DNA from: Proteles cristata cristata
Taxonomy: Eukaryota; Chordata; Mammalia; Carnivora; Hyaenidae
DNA length: 64,000 nucleotides
Direction: 5' to 3'
Assembly: GCA_017311185.1 (NCBI GenBank)
Contig: JAESUZ010004823.1
Span: 83,230 to 147,229 of the forward strand
Shown here: in pieces, positions 23,005 to 34,910 of the stretch
Numbering within the stretch: position 1 is the first letter of the stretch
How the letters are laid out: each line of letters opens with the position of its first letter
Notes under the pieces: generated by a model
Told to the model about the DNA's origin: nothing
Database searches by the model: none
The model's input: the letters and a program-made list of their open reading frames with translations, nothing else
Translations under genes and position numbers: made by a program

Positions 23005-23200
23005 TTTTTTTTTAATGTTTATTTTTGAGACAGAGAGAGTTCACGTGCACTGGCATGTCAGTAGGGGAGGAGCAGAGAGAAGGGGAGAGAGAGGTATAAG
23101 CTGGCTCTGCGCTGTCTGGACAAAGCCCAGCTGTGCGATCATGACCTGAGCCAAAGTCAGACGCTCATCCGCTCATCCGACTGAGCCACCCAGGCGCCCC
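23005..23200 (-). mobile_element. CAN-SINE
   Basis: Antisense copy with a small direct duplication CGCTCATC near its head. Confidence 0.85.
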
Positions 23201-23424
23201 TAGATTTTTTTTGAAGTGTTTTCAAAAATGCTTAAGTGACTATGTCATGAATGTCATACTTTGTTTATCTCTTTGAGGATATTATAAAGACTTTTTTTCC
23301 TCCCTAATTCTGTTATCTCTGAATTCCTTTCTTGTTTTCAGTCTTGCCTTTCATATTGGAGGCTTTGCTCGAGTGTTTGGTGGTCCTTGGTTCACTGTGA
23401 GTGAAATATTTAAAAGCTGATTGG

Positions 23425-23560
23425 ATATACAGGAATATTCAAAAACAGTACTGTTTGTAATAGCCCCAAACTGGAAACTGCTCCTCAGCAGAAGAATGGG
23501 TAAATACATCACGGTCCAGTCACGCGGTGAAACACTACTTCGGAATGAGAGTGAATAAAC
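23425..23560 (+). mobile_element. Old L1 3' fragment
   Basis: Sense text GTTTGTAATAGCCCCAAACTG and GAATGGGTAAATACATC is L1 3'-end sequence. Confidence 0.65.
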
Positions 23561-24039
23561 TGAGCTGCAACACACAGTAGGTGACCCACAGACAAGAGCT
23601 TTGGGTGAGAGAAACCGGTCACTCAGGAGTCATATTGTAGCTTCTGTTCGTTTAAAGGTGGAAACCAGGCCAACCTAATCTGTAGTGTTACGAGGTCAGG
23701 ATGGCCCTCGGAATGGGGTGCTGGCTGATGCCTGGCACAGGGCACGAGGGGCCTTCTGGGATGCGGTTCGTGTTCTGGGTTTTGAGCTGGGTCTGGTTAA
23801 AGTGTGTTCACTTTGTGTAATTTCTTTGAGCTATACAGTAGATTTGTGTGCTTTTCGGTATGTGTGTTAGGCTTCAAATAAAAGTTTACCTGAAGTAAAA
23901 AAGAAAACTAGTTGACTCTCCATATGGACAGGATTTACTGACTGATGCCCACAGAGTGTGGTCACCCTGGGCATCCAGGTGACACCTCGTTGGAGACCTC
24001 TGAATGTCAGTGTCTGAAGATGGGAACTAGACATATATA

Positions 24040-24213
24040 TTTTTTTAATGTTTATTTACTGAGAGTACGTGTGCACGTGTGAGCGGGGGAGAAGCACAGA
24101 TGGGGAGAGAGAATCCCAGGCAGGCTCTGAGCCGGGGTAAGAACGGTGAGATCATGACCTGAGTTGAAATCAAGAGTCAGACACTTAACTAACTGAGCCA
24201 CCCAGGCACCCCT
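24040..24213 (-). mobile_element. CAN-SINE, diverged
   Basis: Antisense copy with a shortened middle, ending in CCACCCAGGCACCCC. Confidence 0.85.
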
Positions 24214-24289
24214 AGAAATGTTGTTCTTTCTGCTGTGTCTATCTGGAAGTCCTTAGACCTCTTTTTTTACCAAGGCCTCTTTTGATTAT

Positions 24290-24502
24290 TATTTTGTTTA
24301 ATGTTTATTTTTGAGAGAGAGACAGAGAGACAGAGCACAAGCAGGGGAGGGGCAGAGAGAGAGGGAGACGCAGAATCTGAAGCAGACTTCAGGCTCTGAG
24401 CTGTTCAGCACAGAACCTGACCTGGGGCTTGAACCCATGAATCATGAGATCATGACCTGAGCCAAAGTCAGACGCTTAACCTTCTGAGCCACCCAGACGC
24501 CC
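24290..24502 (-). mobile_element. CAN-SINE
   Basis: Antisense full-length copy. CTCTTTTGATTA is repeated at both flanks. Confidence 0.92.
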
Positions 24503-24871
24503 CTCTTTTGATTACTTTTGAACAATATCCAAGTTGTTGTGGGAACATTAATTTCTTCTTTCAAGTATACAGTAGTAGAATTGGAATTTCTGTTCATTCA
24601 TTCATTGATTCATTCATTCAGCAAAGACTTTAACAAAACAAGATACGTATCCTCTTGTTTTATATAACAGCAGGTATTGTAAACATCAAATATAAGTAGA
24701 TTGAGTTATAGAGGGAAATGTGGACAATGTGGAAGGCTAGAATAAGGGAGACTTCTCTAAGGAAATGATATTTTAGTTAGACAAAGAATAGAGGAAACTA
24801 CTAGACTTTATTTTTCATTAAAATGTCTTGTCTCGATGTGTCTGACCACCCTATTATGTGTGTGATTTCAG

Positions 24872-24989
24872 GTGGAGAGTATAGTGAAGATGATGTAAAT
24901 GAATTAGTGAAGGAAGATGAAGTGGATGGTGAAGAGCAGACACAGAAAACCAAAGGGAAAAAAAGAAAGGCTCAGAGCATTCCGGCCAG
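24872..24989 (+). CDS. CFDP1: CFDP1, coding exon 2
   Basis: The exon joins exon 1 in frame and reads GEYSEDDVNELVKEDEVDGE, then a basic segment ending in KGKKRKAQSIPA. It is the acidic-then-basic middle of the CFDP1 N-terminal half, nearly identical to human as I recall it. The basic run KGKKRK is a plausible nuclear localisation signal. The acceptor is TGTGATTTCAG and the donor GTGATG follows 24989, leaving an AG that exon 3 completes to Arg. The cumulative length is 182 nt. Confidence 0.95.
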
Positions 24990-25189
24990 GTGATGCTGCC
25001 CTCCAGGTCCTCAGAAGTCAGGGGCTGTTGTCACAGCTATGCAGACGGTTGGGATTGGTCTGATGAGTTCTTCTACCAGGGTTTCTTACCTTTGTCTTTC
25101 CAAGGGAAACATTTAGTGACATTTTAGGATTAAATTCTCAGTCTCTGGCAAGCTTCAAGAATTTTTGAGCTTTAATTGAAAACATGTAA

Positions 25190-25690
25190 TAAGTAACATG
25201 TACACATGATTAAAATTAAAAACTCAAATACTGCAAAAATGTGTACCCTGTTCTTAACTCTGGTTGCTTTGCCTCAGAAGAGCTGTGTTGCCAGAGATAT
25301 TGTGTGTATGTATGTGTACATTTCCTCCTCATGAAAAACGCAAAACAGAAGAGTGGTATACTCTATGTCTGGTTTCTTATTTTCACTGTCTCACATCTAG
25401 CCAGTGATATGACAGCAGTACAGTTAGCTATACCTTCTTCTTTCCAGTGACGACATAGTGTTACATTAGGTGGCTACACCTTGTGTTATTTCAGCATTCC
25501 CTTATTGAAGGACATTTAGATGATACCTTGTCTTTACCTCAGCAAATAAGACTGCAGTGAATATTCTTTGTAATGTCTTTTTATACAGGTATAAATATAT
25601 CTGTAAAACAGATCTGTAGAAGTAGAATCGTTTGATCCAAGGTTATGTGCAGGAAAGAAAACTTTTTTAATAAATATTAACAAATTACAT
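25190..25690 (-). mobile_element. Old L1-like stretch
   Basis: Resembles antisense old L1 3' regions (for example CTTATTGAAGGACATTTAG and CTGCAGTGAATATTC). Boundaries are uncertain. Confidence 0.4.
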
Positions 25691-25747
25691 TCCATAGGCT
25701 GGGTACTGAATTACACTCCTCTCCCCCTCCAAATTATAAAAATTCTT

Positions 25748-25957
25748 AAAAAAATTTTTTTTAATGTTTTATTTATTTTTGAGAGAGAGAGACAGCGTGA
25801 GCAGGGGAGGGTCAGAGAGAGAGAGTTACAGAATCTGATATAGCCTCCAAGCTAGCTGTCAACACAAAGCCCGACACGGGGCTCGAACCCACGAGCTGTG
25901 AGATCATGACCTGAGCCAAAGTCGGACGCCCAACTGGCTGAGTCACGCAGGTGCCCC
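25748..25957 (-). mobile_element. CAN-SINE
   Basis: Antisense copy flanked by CAAATTATAAAAATTCT / CAAATTATGAAAATTCT. Confidence 0.93.
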
Positions 25958-26640
25958 CAAATTATGAAAATTCTCAAAGAATTCTTTTATCTCTCTTTGA
26001 TTGGTATTTCTGTCTTTTTGGGCATTGAAGCAAAAAAGCAGATTATAGTTTATAAAAAGGGAAAAAAGTTTTCATAATGAAAATTGAAGTTAGAATAATC
26101 TAAGAAGCAATTTACTCTTTTAGGTCTTGGGCCCAGTTCTTTGGTCTTTGAGTTTTTTGTATTTCAGCTTTCATATTTTCAAAAAGTGGGAAGAAAAAAA
26201 AACAAAACGTGAATTTTTTTTTTTTTAATCCCCTGAGAACTCGGGGAAGAAACAGTGCCAATAAATTTGATGCTCTCCTCACTGGAACATGGTCTCCAAT
26301 TGGAGTATATGTTCTTGGAACACAGTTCCTGGACAGATTGATCCTGTGAGGTGATTTTGCGTGTTTTCTTGGTGAAAATAGCTGGTCCTGATTTAGAAGT
26401 AGAACATTATATTTTGAGTCTAAGTGTTTGGGGAAATTGCTAACTGTAAGAGCTCAATTCTTCCACAAATCTCAGCTTCCCTCCCCTGCTTTTCCCAGGG
26501 TGGGTGTTAATCAGTAGTCCCCAGATTTTAAAGTTTTCTCGGATTTGCAACAGTATGTTTGAAATCGAGGAAGGGATAACTGAAATAATTTTGCATTATC
26601 TGTCTTGTCTTTCCTTTTCCTGTGACTGTTGGTGATGTAG

Positions 26641-26863
26641 GAAGAGAAAACAAGGTGGCCTCTCCTTAGAAGAAGAGGATGAGGAAGATGCTAACGAGGA
26701 CTCGGAGGGAAGTAGCAGTGAGGAGGAAGAAGACGCAGCTGCAGAGCAGGAAAAGGGCATTGGGGCAGATGATGCGAGGAAGAAGAAGGAGGATGAACTG
26801 TGGGCCAGTTTCCTCAATGATGTAGGACCAAAGCCAAAAGTGCCCCCAAATACACAAGTTAAA
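26641..26863 (+). CDS. CFDP1: CFDP1, coding exon 3
   Basis: The exon completes an Arg codon and reads KRKQGGLSLEEEDEEDANED, a long Glu/Asp/Ser-rich acidic tract, then KKKEDELWASFLNDVGPKPK. The last segment is a conserved amphipathic element of the BCNT family. Against human CFDP1 there are a few changes in the low-complexity acidic tract but no length disruption. It ends on a codon boundary (cumulative 405 nt) at the strong donor GTAAGT. The long minus-strand frames over this exon are shadows of its purine-rich sense strand. Confidence 0.95.
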
Positions 26864-27448
26864 GTAAGTCGATAGCCGAATGATGTGTAGGCTTTCCCAG
26901 AAATGCCCTGAGTTCCCCAGATAGACTGTTATTTCCAAACTGAGATTTGATGCTCACAGCCAAAGTCAGACCAGAAGCCTTTTGATAAGAATTCTTCTAA
27001 GTGAAAAGCAGAACTTTCCCTATGGTAGAAAAAGTAAGCCTTTCTAATCAAATAAATTTCTTGTAGGTCTTCAGTTGTTTGGAGATGAAACATTTAAGAA
27101 TAGCTATAAATAGGGGCGCCTGGGTGGCTTAGTCGGTTGAGCATCCGACTTTGTCTCAGGTCATGATCTCACAGTTCGTGGGTTTGAGCCCCGTGTCGGG
27201 CTCTGCGCTGACAGCTAGCTCGGAGCCTGACAGCTAGCTCAGAGCCTGGAGCCTGTTTCGGATTCTGTATCTCCCTCTCTCTGACCCTCCCCTGCTCATG
27301 CTGTCTCTCTCTCTCTCTTTTTCTCTCTCTCAGAAATAAATAAAACATTAAAAAAAAAAAAGAATAGCCATAAATAGCATGTTGGGATGGTTCTTTTAGG
27401 TTTCATCCTTATGTGAAACTGTGATAGCATCTCTTACCTTTTTCATAG
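26864..27448 (+). other. CFDP1: CFDP1 intron 3
   Basis: Short intron, GT at 26864 and AG at 27447-27448. It carries one complete sense-orientation SINE (27113-27359), which makes up over 40 percent of its length. Confidence 0.85.
27113..27359 (+). mobile_element. CAN-SINE with internal duplication
   Basis: Head GGGGCGCCTGGGTGGCTTAG in CFDP1 intron 3. The segment TGACAGCTAGCTC..GAGCC occurs twice in tandem in the body. The flanks are AAGAATAGCTATAAATA / AAGAATAGCCATAAATA. Confidence 0.95.
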
Positions 27449-27576
27449 AGTGGAGAGAAGACTGAGGAGACAGGTTCAAGTAAATTGTTGGTGAGAGCAG
27501 AAGAGCTGGAGAAACCTAAAGAAACTGAAAAAGTTAAAATCACCAAGGTGTTTGATTTTGCTGGTGAAGAAGTCAG
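27449..27576 (+). CDS. CFDP1: CFDP1, coding exon 4
   Basis: Starting in phase 0, the exon reads SGEKTEETGSSKLLVRAEEL, then EKPKETEKVKITKVFDFAGEE and a split Arg codon. It matches the human KTEE/KLLV/KVFDFAGEEV region. The acceptor TTCATAG is followed by AGTGG. Only the first AG keeps the frame, because using the second would shift it. The donor GTAAGA follows 27576 (cumulative 533 nt). Confidence 0.95.
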
Positions 27577-28030
27577 GTAAGATGACCGTTAGAAACTGCG
27601 AAACTAGTCCTTTTAAATATGATCGTCTTTCTAAACGGTGTTAGACATCTGGCATCATTCCACCCTATCATCATAATATTTTGGGAGAGTTTTCTTTTTC
27701 CATCCAGGGAACATAGGAACATGATGTAGTTGTAGGTATTGTGAAGTGTTTGGCTGAACAGCAACAAGAAGATGTAAGAGTGAAGTATTCGGTTCCACTT
27801 ATTGTCATGCTTTGTGACTTTGGCTGAGTCATTTCTCTCAAGAGTCATTTCTCCCAAGTCATTTCTCTTATTTTCACCCAAAAATACATCTTGGAAAAAA
27901 AAATTTAACATTATTAGTTTTATAAATGGCGTGGAGCAAAACTTTTTATTATTTTTTAAAAATATTTTCTCCCCAACTTTTCCTTCTGAAAGATTTCACA
28001 CAGACTCATGCTACAAGAATTAGTAGTACA

Positions 28031-28240
28031 GGGTGGCTTAGTCGGTTAAGCATCCGACTTTCGCTTAGGTCATGATCTCGCGGTTCGTAGGTTCGAGCCC
28101 CGCGTCGGGCTCTGTGCTGACTGCTGGCTCAGAGCCTGGAGCCTGTTTCAGTCTGTGACTCTCTCTCTGACCCTCCCCTGCTCATGCTGTCTCTCTCTCT
28201 CTCTCTCCTAGAAATAAATAAAACATTAAAAAAAAAAAAA
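28031..28240 (+). mobile_element. CAN-SINE, 5'-truncated, young
   Basis: Begins GGGTGGCTTAGTCGG and lacks the first nine or so bases of the head, yet keeps a perfect 16-bp duplication AAGAATTAGTAGTACA (28015-28030, 28241-28256). It was therefore truncated on insertion, not eroded later. Confidence 0.97.
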
Positions 28241-29542
28241 AAGAATTAGTAGTACAATGAGCACCCGTATTCCTGAATGTGGAGTACAGATTCACTACTT
28301 TGCAAGGTTTTGCCTCTGTCTCTGCCACCTAGATCTGTATTTCTCTTTTTTTGTTTTGGCTAAATCATTTGAGAATTGCTTGTAGTCATCATGACACTTC
28401 ACTCTTGAATACTTTAGCATAGCTTCCTAAGAACATGGGCATTCTTCTTCATGATATAACATAACTGTTACATCCACTAAATTTCAAATTAATGCACATT
28501 ATTATCTAAATATGTGGTAAAGGATGCTAATTTAAAAATTTCCACCTATAGCAGACCAGTACTCTTATAAAACTCAGTAAAAAGGAATTGCTCGAAAAAT
28601 AAATTTAAGACATAGAAAATACAAGCCTAAATGTTTAACAATGAGATTCAACAGATATAAAATTACGTTTCAATAAATATAGTCTAAATGAACATCAAAT
28701 AGGAATAGGAAGAGATTTATGTCACTATACATGCTGTTTATTGAAGGTGGGAGTATAATTAGTACAAGGAATCACTTTGTTCTGTTTATACCTTTACATT
28801 ATTCTATAATAAAAACAAAAAGCTAAGAATAAAATATCAATTCTTAACATCAATAGCTTAACATCCAGATGCACACTTTTGAATACATACTTGTATATAT
28901 TAATTTTTAGCTTTTAATGTGACAAAATAGCTCATTTCTTTATTTATTGTATCTCTGTTGGATACATGGCAGCGCTACCAGAAGATAATGGATATGTAAA
29001 TTGTTTCTTTGTTTTCTTTCTTTTAATAATGCTCATCATAAACTCATCTCACAGATAGTTTTGTGAGGATGGAGGTATAGATTTTAAAGCTGTTTCAGTA
29101 AGTTCAAGATTTTAATTTTTACTTTTATACAGCATGAAGTCGGTGATACTGTATTTTCAAAGTTATCTTCAGTGCTTCATCTGTAGCCAGTTCTAACAAT
29201 TTGTCAAGTTATAAGAAAATTTAAGTTATATTTCAGTGGAAAACAGGAATTCTGCATGTGTGAATTCCCTGTGTGTGGCTATTCTTTTGACAGAAAGTAG
29301 AATTCAAAACTTTCAGTGAGACATGTTAATCTATAGAAGCTCTGTTCTTCCAGGCTTCTGGTTTTCATTTTTACTTACAGTTTATTTACTACTGAAAATC
29401 GTGTTGAATCATTTCCTTGCATGGAAGTACTAAGATTATTAAATATACCAAAGGTCAGACTAATAAGCCAAGTTATACTGTCTAATTGAGATCTTTAAAA
29501 TTGGAGACCAACTGGTGTCTTTCTTTTATTTATATTTATTAA

Positions 29543-29756
29543 ATTTTTTTAATGTTTACTTATTTTTGAGAAGGAGAGTGAGACAGAGCACAACCAAGGG
29601 AGGGGCAGAGAGAGAGAAGGAAATACAGAATCAGGAGCAGGCTCCAGGCTCCAAGCTGTCAGCACAGAGCCCGATGCGGGGCTCGAACCCACAGACCGTG
29701 AGATCATGACATGAGAGAAAGTCAGATACTCAACTGACTGAGCCACCCAGGCGCCT
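29543..29756 (-). mobile_element. CAN-SINE
   Basis: Antisense copy. The flanks AGACCAACTGGTGTCTTTC and AGACCAACTGATGTTTTTC are the duplication. Confidence 0.93.
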
Positions 29757-30345
29757 CAAGACCAACTGATGTTTTTCTTTTAAAGACACTAAGTTTATTC
29801 TGAAGCTCATTATTGTCAACAGCATTTTTCCCTTTCATAGCCATTGTACCTCAGCATGCAATATAACGTGTGCACATTTCTGCTCAGCTTTCAGCTTTGC
29901 ACATATAAAGACAGGCATTGAAAAATGTAATGCATTAGCCTTACATAATTTATAATTTTTACTGCTATACCAAGAACAGTGGGGTTGTTTGTTTGTTTTG
30001 GTAGCAGAATTTTTCTCAGTGAAGGAAGTAGTGTGTTAATTTTATGTTCTACTAGCACAAGCCCCTTAATCTAATCTGTTTTCCTGTCTTGCAGCTGTGC
30101 CATTAGAACATACTCTTCTATGTACTTAAATTCCAAAGCACATTTGTTCAGAGTGTAATCCTAGTTTTATTATACAGATCAGTGTCAGTTAATGCTTGGC
30201 AACCAGATACTGATAAAAGAATCTTTTACATCACCCTCATGTTTAAATCACATCATGATAATCATCATTCTCGTCATCATAAGCCAGATCTTGAAGCCTT
30301 CAAGCTGTGGTGTCATTGGAGAGTTGTACTCGAATCACCTTTTTA

Positions 30346-30588
30346 TTTTTTATTTTTTATTTTTATTTTTTTTAGGTTTTTTTTTTTTTTTTTATTTCTA
30401 GAAGAGAGAGAGAGAGACAGCGTGAGCAGGGGAGGTCCGAGAGAGAGGGAGTCACAGACTGAAACAGGCTCCAGGCTCTGAGCTGGCAGTCAGCACAGAG
30501 CCCGACGCGGGGCCCGAACCCACGAACTGCGAGATCATGACCTAAGCGAAAGTCGGACGCTTAACCGACTAAGCCACCCAGGCGCCCC
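30346..30588 (-). mobile_element. CAN-SINE, young
   Basis: Antisense copy with a long T-rich tail. TCGAATCACCTTTTTA is repeated on both sides. Confidence 0.95.
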
Positions 30589-30611
30589 TCGAATCACCTT
30601 TTTAAAAAGAA

Positions 30612-30830
30612 AACATTTTTTAATGTTTTATTTAATTCTGGAGGGAGAGAGACAGACAGACAGCGTGAGCAGGGGAGGGTCAGAGAGAGAGGGAGACATA
30701 GAATCTGGAGCAGGCTCCAGGCTCTCAGCTGTCAGCATAGAGCCTGATGAGGGTCTCGAACTCAGGAACTGTGAGATCATGACCTGAGCTGAAGTCGGAC
30801 GCTCAACAAACTGAGCCACCCAGGCGCCCC
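30612..30830 (-). mobile_element. CAN-SINE
   Basis: Antisense copy only 25 bp from the previous one, in the same orientation. The flank GAATCACCTT continues the same target. Confidence 0.92.
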
Positions 30831-31931
30831 TGAATCACCTTCTTTATCACAGATTCACCAAGCTTTCCAAGCAGACATCTTCCATAAAGTCTTTGACTAA
30901 TGTCTTGGCGGTGGCTTATTCTTTTTTAGTTAACAACCAAAAGTGCCTTTCTCAGAGGACTGCAATGCACTAATTGTTAATGTATGGAATTTTGCATCTG
31001 TTTCTATTGGCTTTTTAGATCAGTACTTTTTCTTTGAAAGAATTGTTTTGATTTTGAATTTATGATTTGTATGTAAATGCCACTGAAGTTTTGATGAATT
31101 CATTGCTTCATTAGCCAAAACATCTGCAAAGAACTCACTGTGGTTTTAGCACTACATGATCAAAAACCAAACTCAGCATGTGAGTGCTCATAAGGTAAAA
31201 GCAGTTTGACTATTGATTGGCTTTTGTTTCTTTGGAATCACTTCCGTCATCACGTGGTTTACTCCTGCTGCATTCAGAGAAACAGAAAAAGCTTTGTTTT
31301 CTTTACAGGAATACACAGGGAAGCTTGTTTTGCCATCAGTACGTTAAGATTAAGAAAATACTACTAATTTTACTCTCTTAATTTTAAACTATAAATATGA
31401 AAAGTCACACTTGGTTAACAATTAAAATGATCGTAGAAGTGAATTATAAAAATAAATGCTTACATTTTATCACATTTTGGGATTTTGATAAAATAACCCT
31501 AAACTATCACATGCATTATAATAATGTCTCACTATGCATGACTAATACACTGATGTCACGTATGACCACCTTGCAAGTTTGACAGTATCCAGATTGCTCT
31601 GTATTCTGCTTAATATAATGAGTCCGCCAATCATGTCTTGAATATTGTGACTTAGATTTCTAAACAAATTTTTAAATACTTAACATTTTCTGTACTCATC
31701 TTATTTTGGACCAATAACAGGTTTATAGCCCACATTTTAAGTAGCTCTATATATACTGCTACTCAAATTTTTTTTTTAACCAATTATTCCAATGATAAAT
31801 TCTTTTATACCTTTATTTCTTGTACAAGTCCAACATCCAGTCCAAGATGACACTCTGCATTTTGTCTTTTTAGTCTTGTTAAGCTCCTTTTTTGAGCCTT
31901 TCATTTAAGTATTTCATGACGCTGGTATATA

Positions 31932-32256
31932 GAGTTGACCCCTAGACAACACAGGTTTGAACTACATGGTCCATTTGTAAGTAGATTTTTTTTTTTTCAC
32001 TAAATACAGCACAGTACCATAAATGTATTTTCCTTATGATTTTCTTAGTAACATTTTTTTTCTAGTATAGTTTATTGTAAGAATACGATATGTAACGCAT
32101 ATACAAAATACAATGTGTTAATTGACTACTTATATTATCTATGAGGCTTCCAGTCAGCAGTAGGGTTTTAGTGGTTAATTTTGGGGGGAGTCAAAAGTTA
32201 AACGTGGATTTTGTACTATGAGGTAGGCAGGTGGCAGCTTTTTTAAGGGTTGGTTG
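31932..32256. mobile_element. Short Tigger-type MITE
   Basis: About 325 bp starting GAGTTGACCCCTAGACAACA and ending in the degenerate inverted AAGGGTTGGTTG, flanked by TA. It resembles MER28-type non-autonomous Tigger copies. Related copies lie at 35797 and 50250. Confidence 0.75.
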
Positions 32257-32275
32257 TATGTTTTGTGTGTGTGTG

Positions 32276-32470
32276 TTTAATGTTTATTTTTGTGGGAGTG
32301 ACAAACAGCACAAGCTGGGGAAGGCAGAGAGAGAGGAAAACACAGAATTGAGGTAGGCTCCAGGCTCTGAACTGTCAGCACAGAGCCCAACATAGGGCTC
32401 AAACTCACGAACTGTGAGATCGTGACCTGAGCAGAAGTCAGATGCTTGACTGAGCCATCCAGACACTCTA
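32276..32470 (-). mobile_element. CAN-SINE
   Basis: Antisense copy beginning after a short TG run and ending in GAGCCATCCAGACACTC. Confidence 0.88.
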
Positions 32471-33802
32471 TCATTTGTATGTTTTTAAGAGTCCATCTGT
32501 TTTGCAGGATGTTCCTCAGTTTGGAATTTTATGGTTTATTCTTGATTAGCTTCAGATTAGTCACCTAGACAAAAATGCTATCTTGGTGATGTTTTTCTTC
32601 CCCAATACATTACATCAATAACAGTAAGTTAGACCACTTAGGCAATATCTGTCAGAATTTTCCATTGTAAAGACACTCATTCCCTGATAATCAGTCATTT
32701 TGGGATCCATCAGATAATTCTTGATGATGTGAATTAGTAATGTTATTTTGCTGCCAGAAATCACACGGGAAACTATAGAGTTCTCCAGTAGAGGGTAGCA
32801 GAACACTGACAGTAAACCTTTAATGGTTTGGAAATCCTACAAAATAATCCAAAAAGTGTTTGATATACCATTAGGAATATATAAAAATTTTTAGAAGTCT
32901 TTCTTGGCTTCTCTTATTTCCCATGTGTCATGTAGGATATCCAAAAAAGATTTATAGCTTTATGATCAGCCCTACATAGACAGGGAGTAAGAAAAGCTGA
33001 GATGAATAACTGTTGTTATGAGAAATAATTAAATTTTCTGATCAAATAAATTTTGTGGATATATTAATATTTATATTAATGACACAAATTTCCTGTTTCA
33101 TTTTGTAAAGCAAATGGATGGTAATTTGAAGTACTGCATAGGTATTCGGGAACCTGCTCTTTCTATCATTTGTCAGAAGAGGGCAGCATGTTTTTAAAAA
33201 ACACCCAAAAATATGCTCAGGGAAGCATCCTTTATTACCTTCAAATGTACACATTCTCACGTATATATTTCATATTCAAAAATAATATAAGCTTATTAAG
33301 AACGTATATTACAGAGATCTATAACGTGGCAAGCAAACGTTCTCTTTAACTCCTTCCTCCTAAAGAAAATAAAACCCTGTTGATAATTGGCATGTTGGCA
33401 AGATTTTTTTTAACTTACATTATTTATACTTAAAATTTTGTTATTATAAGAAGTACTCACATAGGAATTTGGGAGGCCTGAATTTTAACTGACAACCACA
33501 TACAAACTTGACATATGGATTTGAGCATATCTTTTAATCCCTTGATGTCATTCTTTTTCTGTCCCTTTGTATCAAGTTAAGAGCACTACTGCATCTAAGA
33601 AATGTGAGAAAGAGCTAATGATGACTGATAAGAATTTGTAAGTATCAGCATAAAGTAGTGTTAGCACAAGGTTAGTTTTTTTTTTAATTATGTTTTAATT
33701 ATTAAGCTTTGGATTTTTATCTTTTTGTTTTATTTTCCTCCCACTTGAAAAATGTGTAACTTGTTATCCTTTGGGAATGAGGAAAAATAGTTGGGTTTTT
33801 AA

Positions 33803-33992
33803 TTTTTTTTTTTAATGTTTTTTTATTTTTGAGAGAGAGGGAAAGTACCATTGGGGGAGGGGCAGAGGACCCTCTCTGCAGGGTCCAGGCTCTAAGCTGT
33901 TGGCACAGAGCCTGACTTGGAGCTCAAACTCAACGAATCTTAAGATCACAACCTGAGCCCAAGTTGGACATCTAACCAACTCAAGGACCCTG
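33803..33992 (-). mobile_element. CAN-SINE, diverged
   Basis: Antisense copy (GTCCAGGCTCTAAGCTG, GGCACAGAGCCTGAC) with a degenerate head. Confidence 0.8.
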
Positions 33993-34226
33993 GAAAAATA
34001 GTAGTTTTTCTTCTTCTGTATCACATAACCAGCTGAGCCAGTTAGTTCAGACTTTCCCAAATGATTCACCTTTTGGAAAGGGCCAGTCGTGGAAAGCTTC
34101 TGTCTAAATACAGACTTATTAGGAAGCTCTAAGTAAGTTAAATGAAGTTAAAATGACATTTCTGCTGATAACGCTTGAACTAATCCCTCTTATATATTAG
34201 AAGTGGTCTATAATTTAACTGTTACC

Positions 34227-34253
34227 CTTTATTTTAAAAAATTTATGTATTTT
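34227..34253 (-). mobile_element. CAN-SINE tail (left piece of split copy)
   Basis: T- and A-rich tail of the antisense SINE that continues at 34819. It was separated by insertion of the retrosequence at 34254. Confidence 0.7.
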
Positions 34254-34818
34254 GAGGAGAGGGCAAGATGGCAGAGAAGTAAGGAGCTCCGTATTTGCAC
34301 TCGCGCCCATACATCACACAGAAAAGATCTGAAGCCATTGGAAACCTTACAAAACCTGAGAGATTGGGAGAAAAAGGACGCAAAATCCACTGAGAGAGCC
34401 TTCTAACAAAACCGACTTTCCAGTGACCCAGGAGCAGGAAGCGCTTGGTGATGTCCACCATGGCTGAATAGACAGGATCTGGAGACGGGACAGGTCCAAA
34501 GCCCTGTGGGCTACAGGACGACAGTAAATAGATTGATGCAGCCTGGTCTGCTGTTTCAGTCTGTCCCATAACAGGAGTTTCCCATCTGTGGAGTTCGAAT
34601 ACAGACCTTGAAAAAGAAATAATGGTTCTGGCTGAATCAGTCTTACAAGGCTTTTGTGTAACCTGAAAACCGTTAAGAGGCCTGTGCCCATTTTGAAGGG
34701 CCAAGAATTATTGTTGAACTTGAGTAAAATTTCTAACTTGCATTCTTCCAAGTCTAGAGTAAAAATAAAAATCTTTAAAAATGCAAAAAAAAAAAACCAA
34801 ATTAAAAAGTAAAAAAAT
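34254..34818 (+). mobile_element. Chimeric retrosequence: L1 5'UTR-like start plus unidentified mRNA-like 3' part
   Basis: A 565-bp insert is bounded by a perfect 18-bp duplication AAAAAATTTATGTATTTT (34236-34253 and 34819-34836). It ends in AAAATAAAAATC, a short spacer and a long A run. That is an L1-machinery insertion with a polyadenylation signal. The start GAGAGGGCAAGATGGCAGAG and the following GGAGCTCCG resemble an L1 5'UTR. The 3' part (from roughly 34400) is not L1 3'UTR and not a repeat that I know. One frame stays open to TAA at 34569-34571 (last residues LMQPGLLFQSVP) before a plausible 3'UTR, but I cannot identify a parent gene. The junction position is uncertain. Confidence 0.6.
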
Positions 34819-34866
34819 AAAAAATTTATGTATTTTAAGAGAGTGTGTGTGCATGAGCTGGGGAGG

Positions 34867-34910
<44 letters not shown>

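Larger units (their letters stand above)
15328..24871 (+). other. CFDP1: CFDP1 intron 1
   Basis: The intron runs from the GTGAGC donor to the TTTCAG acceptor. The first 300 bp belong to the CpG island. It contains SINEs, L1 pieces including a clean insertion at 20748-22204, a MIR and microsatellites. I see nothing nameable in 15700-16600, 16640-17180, 19010-19570, 22230-23000 or 24510-24870. Short frames in the CpG island are compositional. Confidence 0.85.
24990..26640 (+). other. CFDP1: CFDP1 intron 2
   Basis: GT at 24990 and AG at 26639-26640. It contains an old L1-like stretch (about 25190-25690) and a SINE (25748). The last 680 bp hold nothing that I can name. Confidence 0.85.

Noticed and set aside
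26596..26938. Serine-rich minus-strand frames over CFDP1 exon 3
   Set aside because: They are the complement of the Glu/Asp-rich sense exon, which has matching splice sites and family identity.
34243..34751. Minus-strand frames of 153 and 134 codons
   Set aside because: They read antisense across a retrosequence whose polarity (polyadenylation signal and A run) is plus, and have no recognisable domain.
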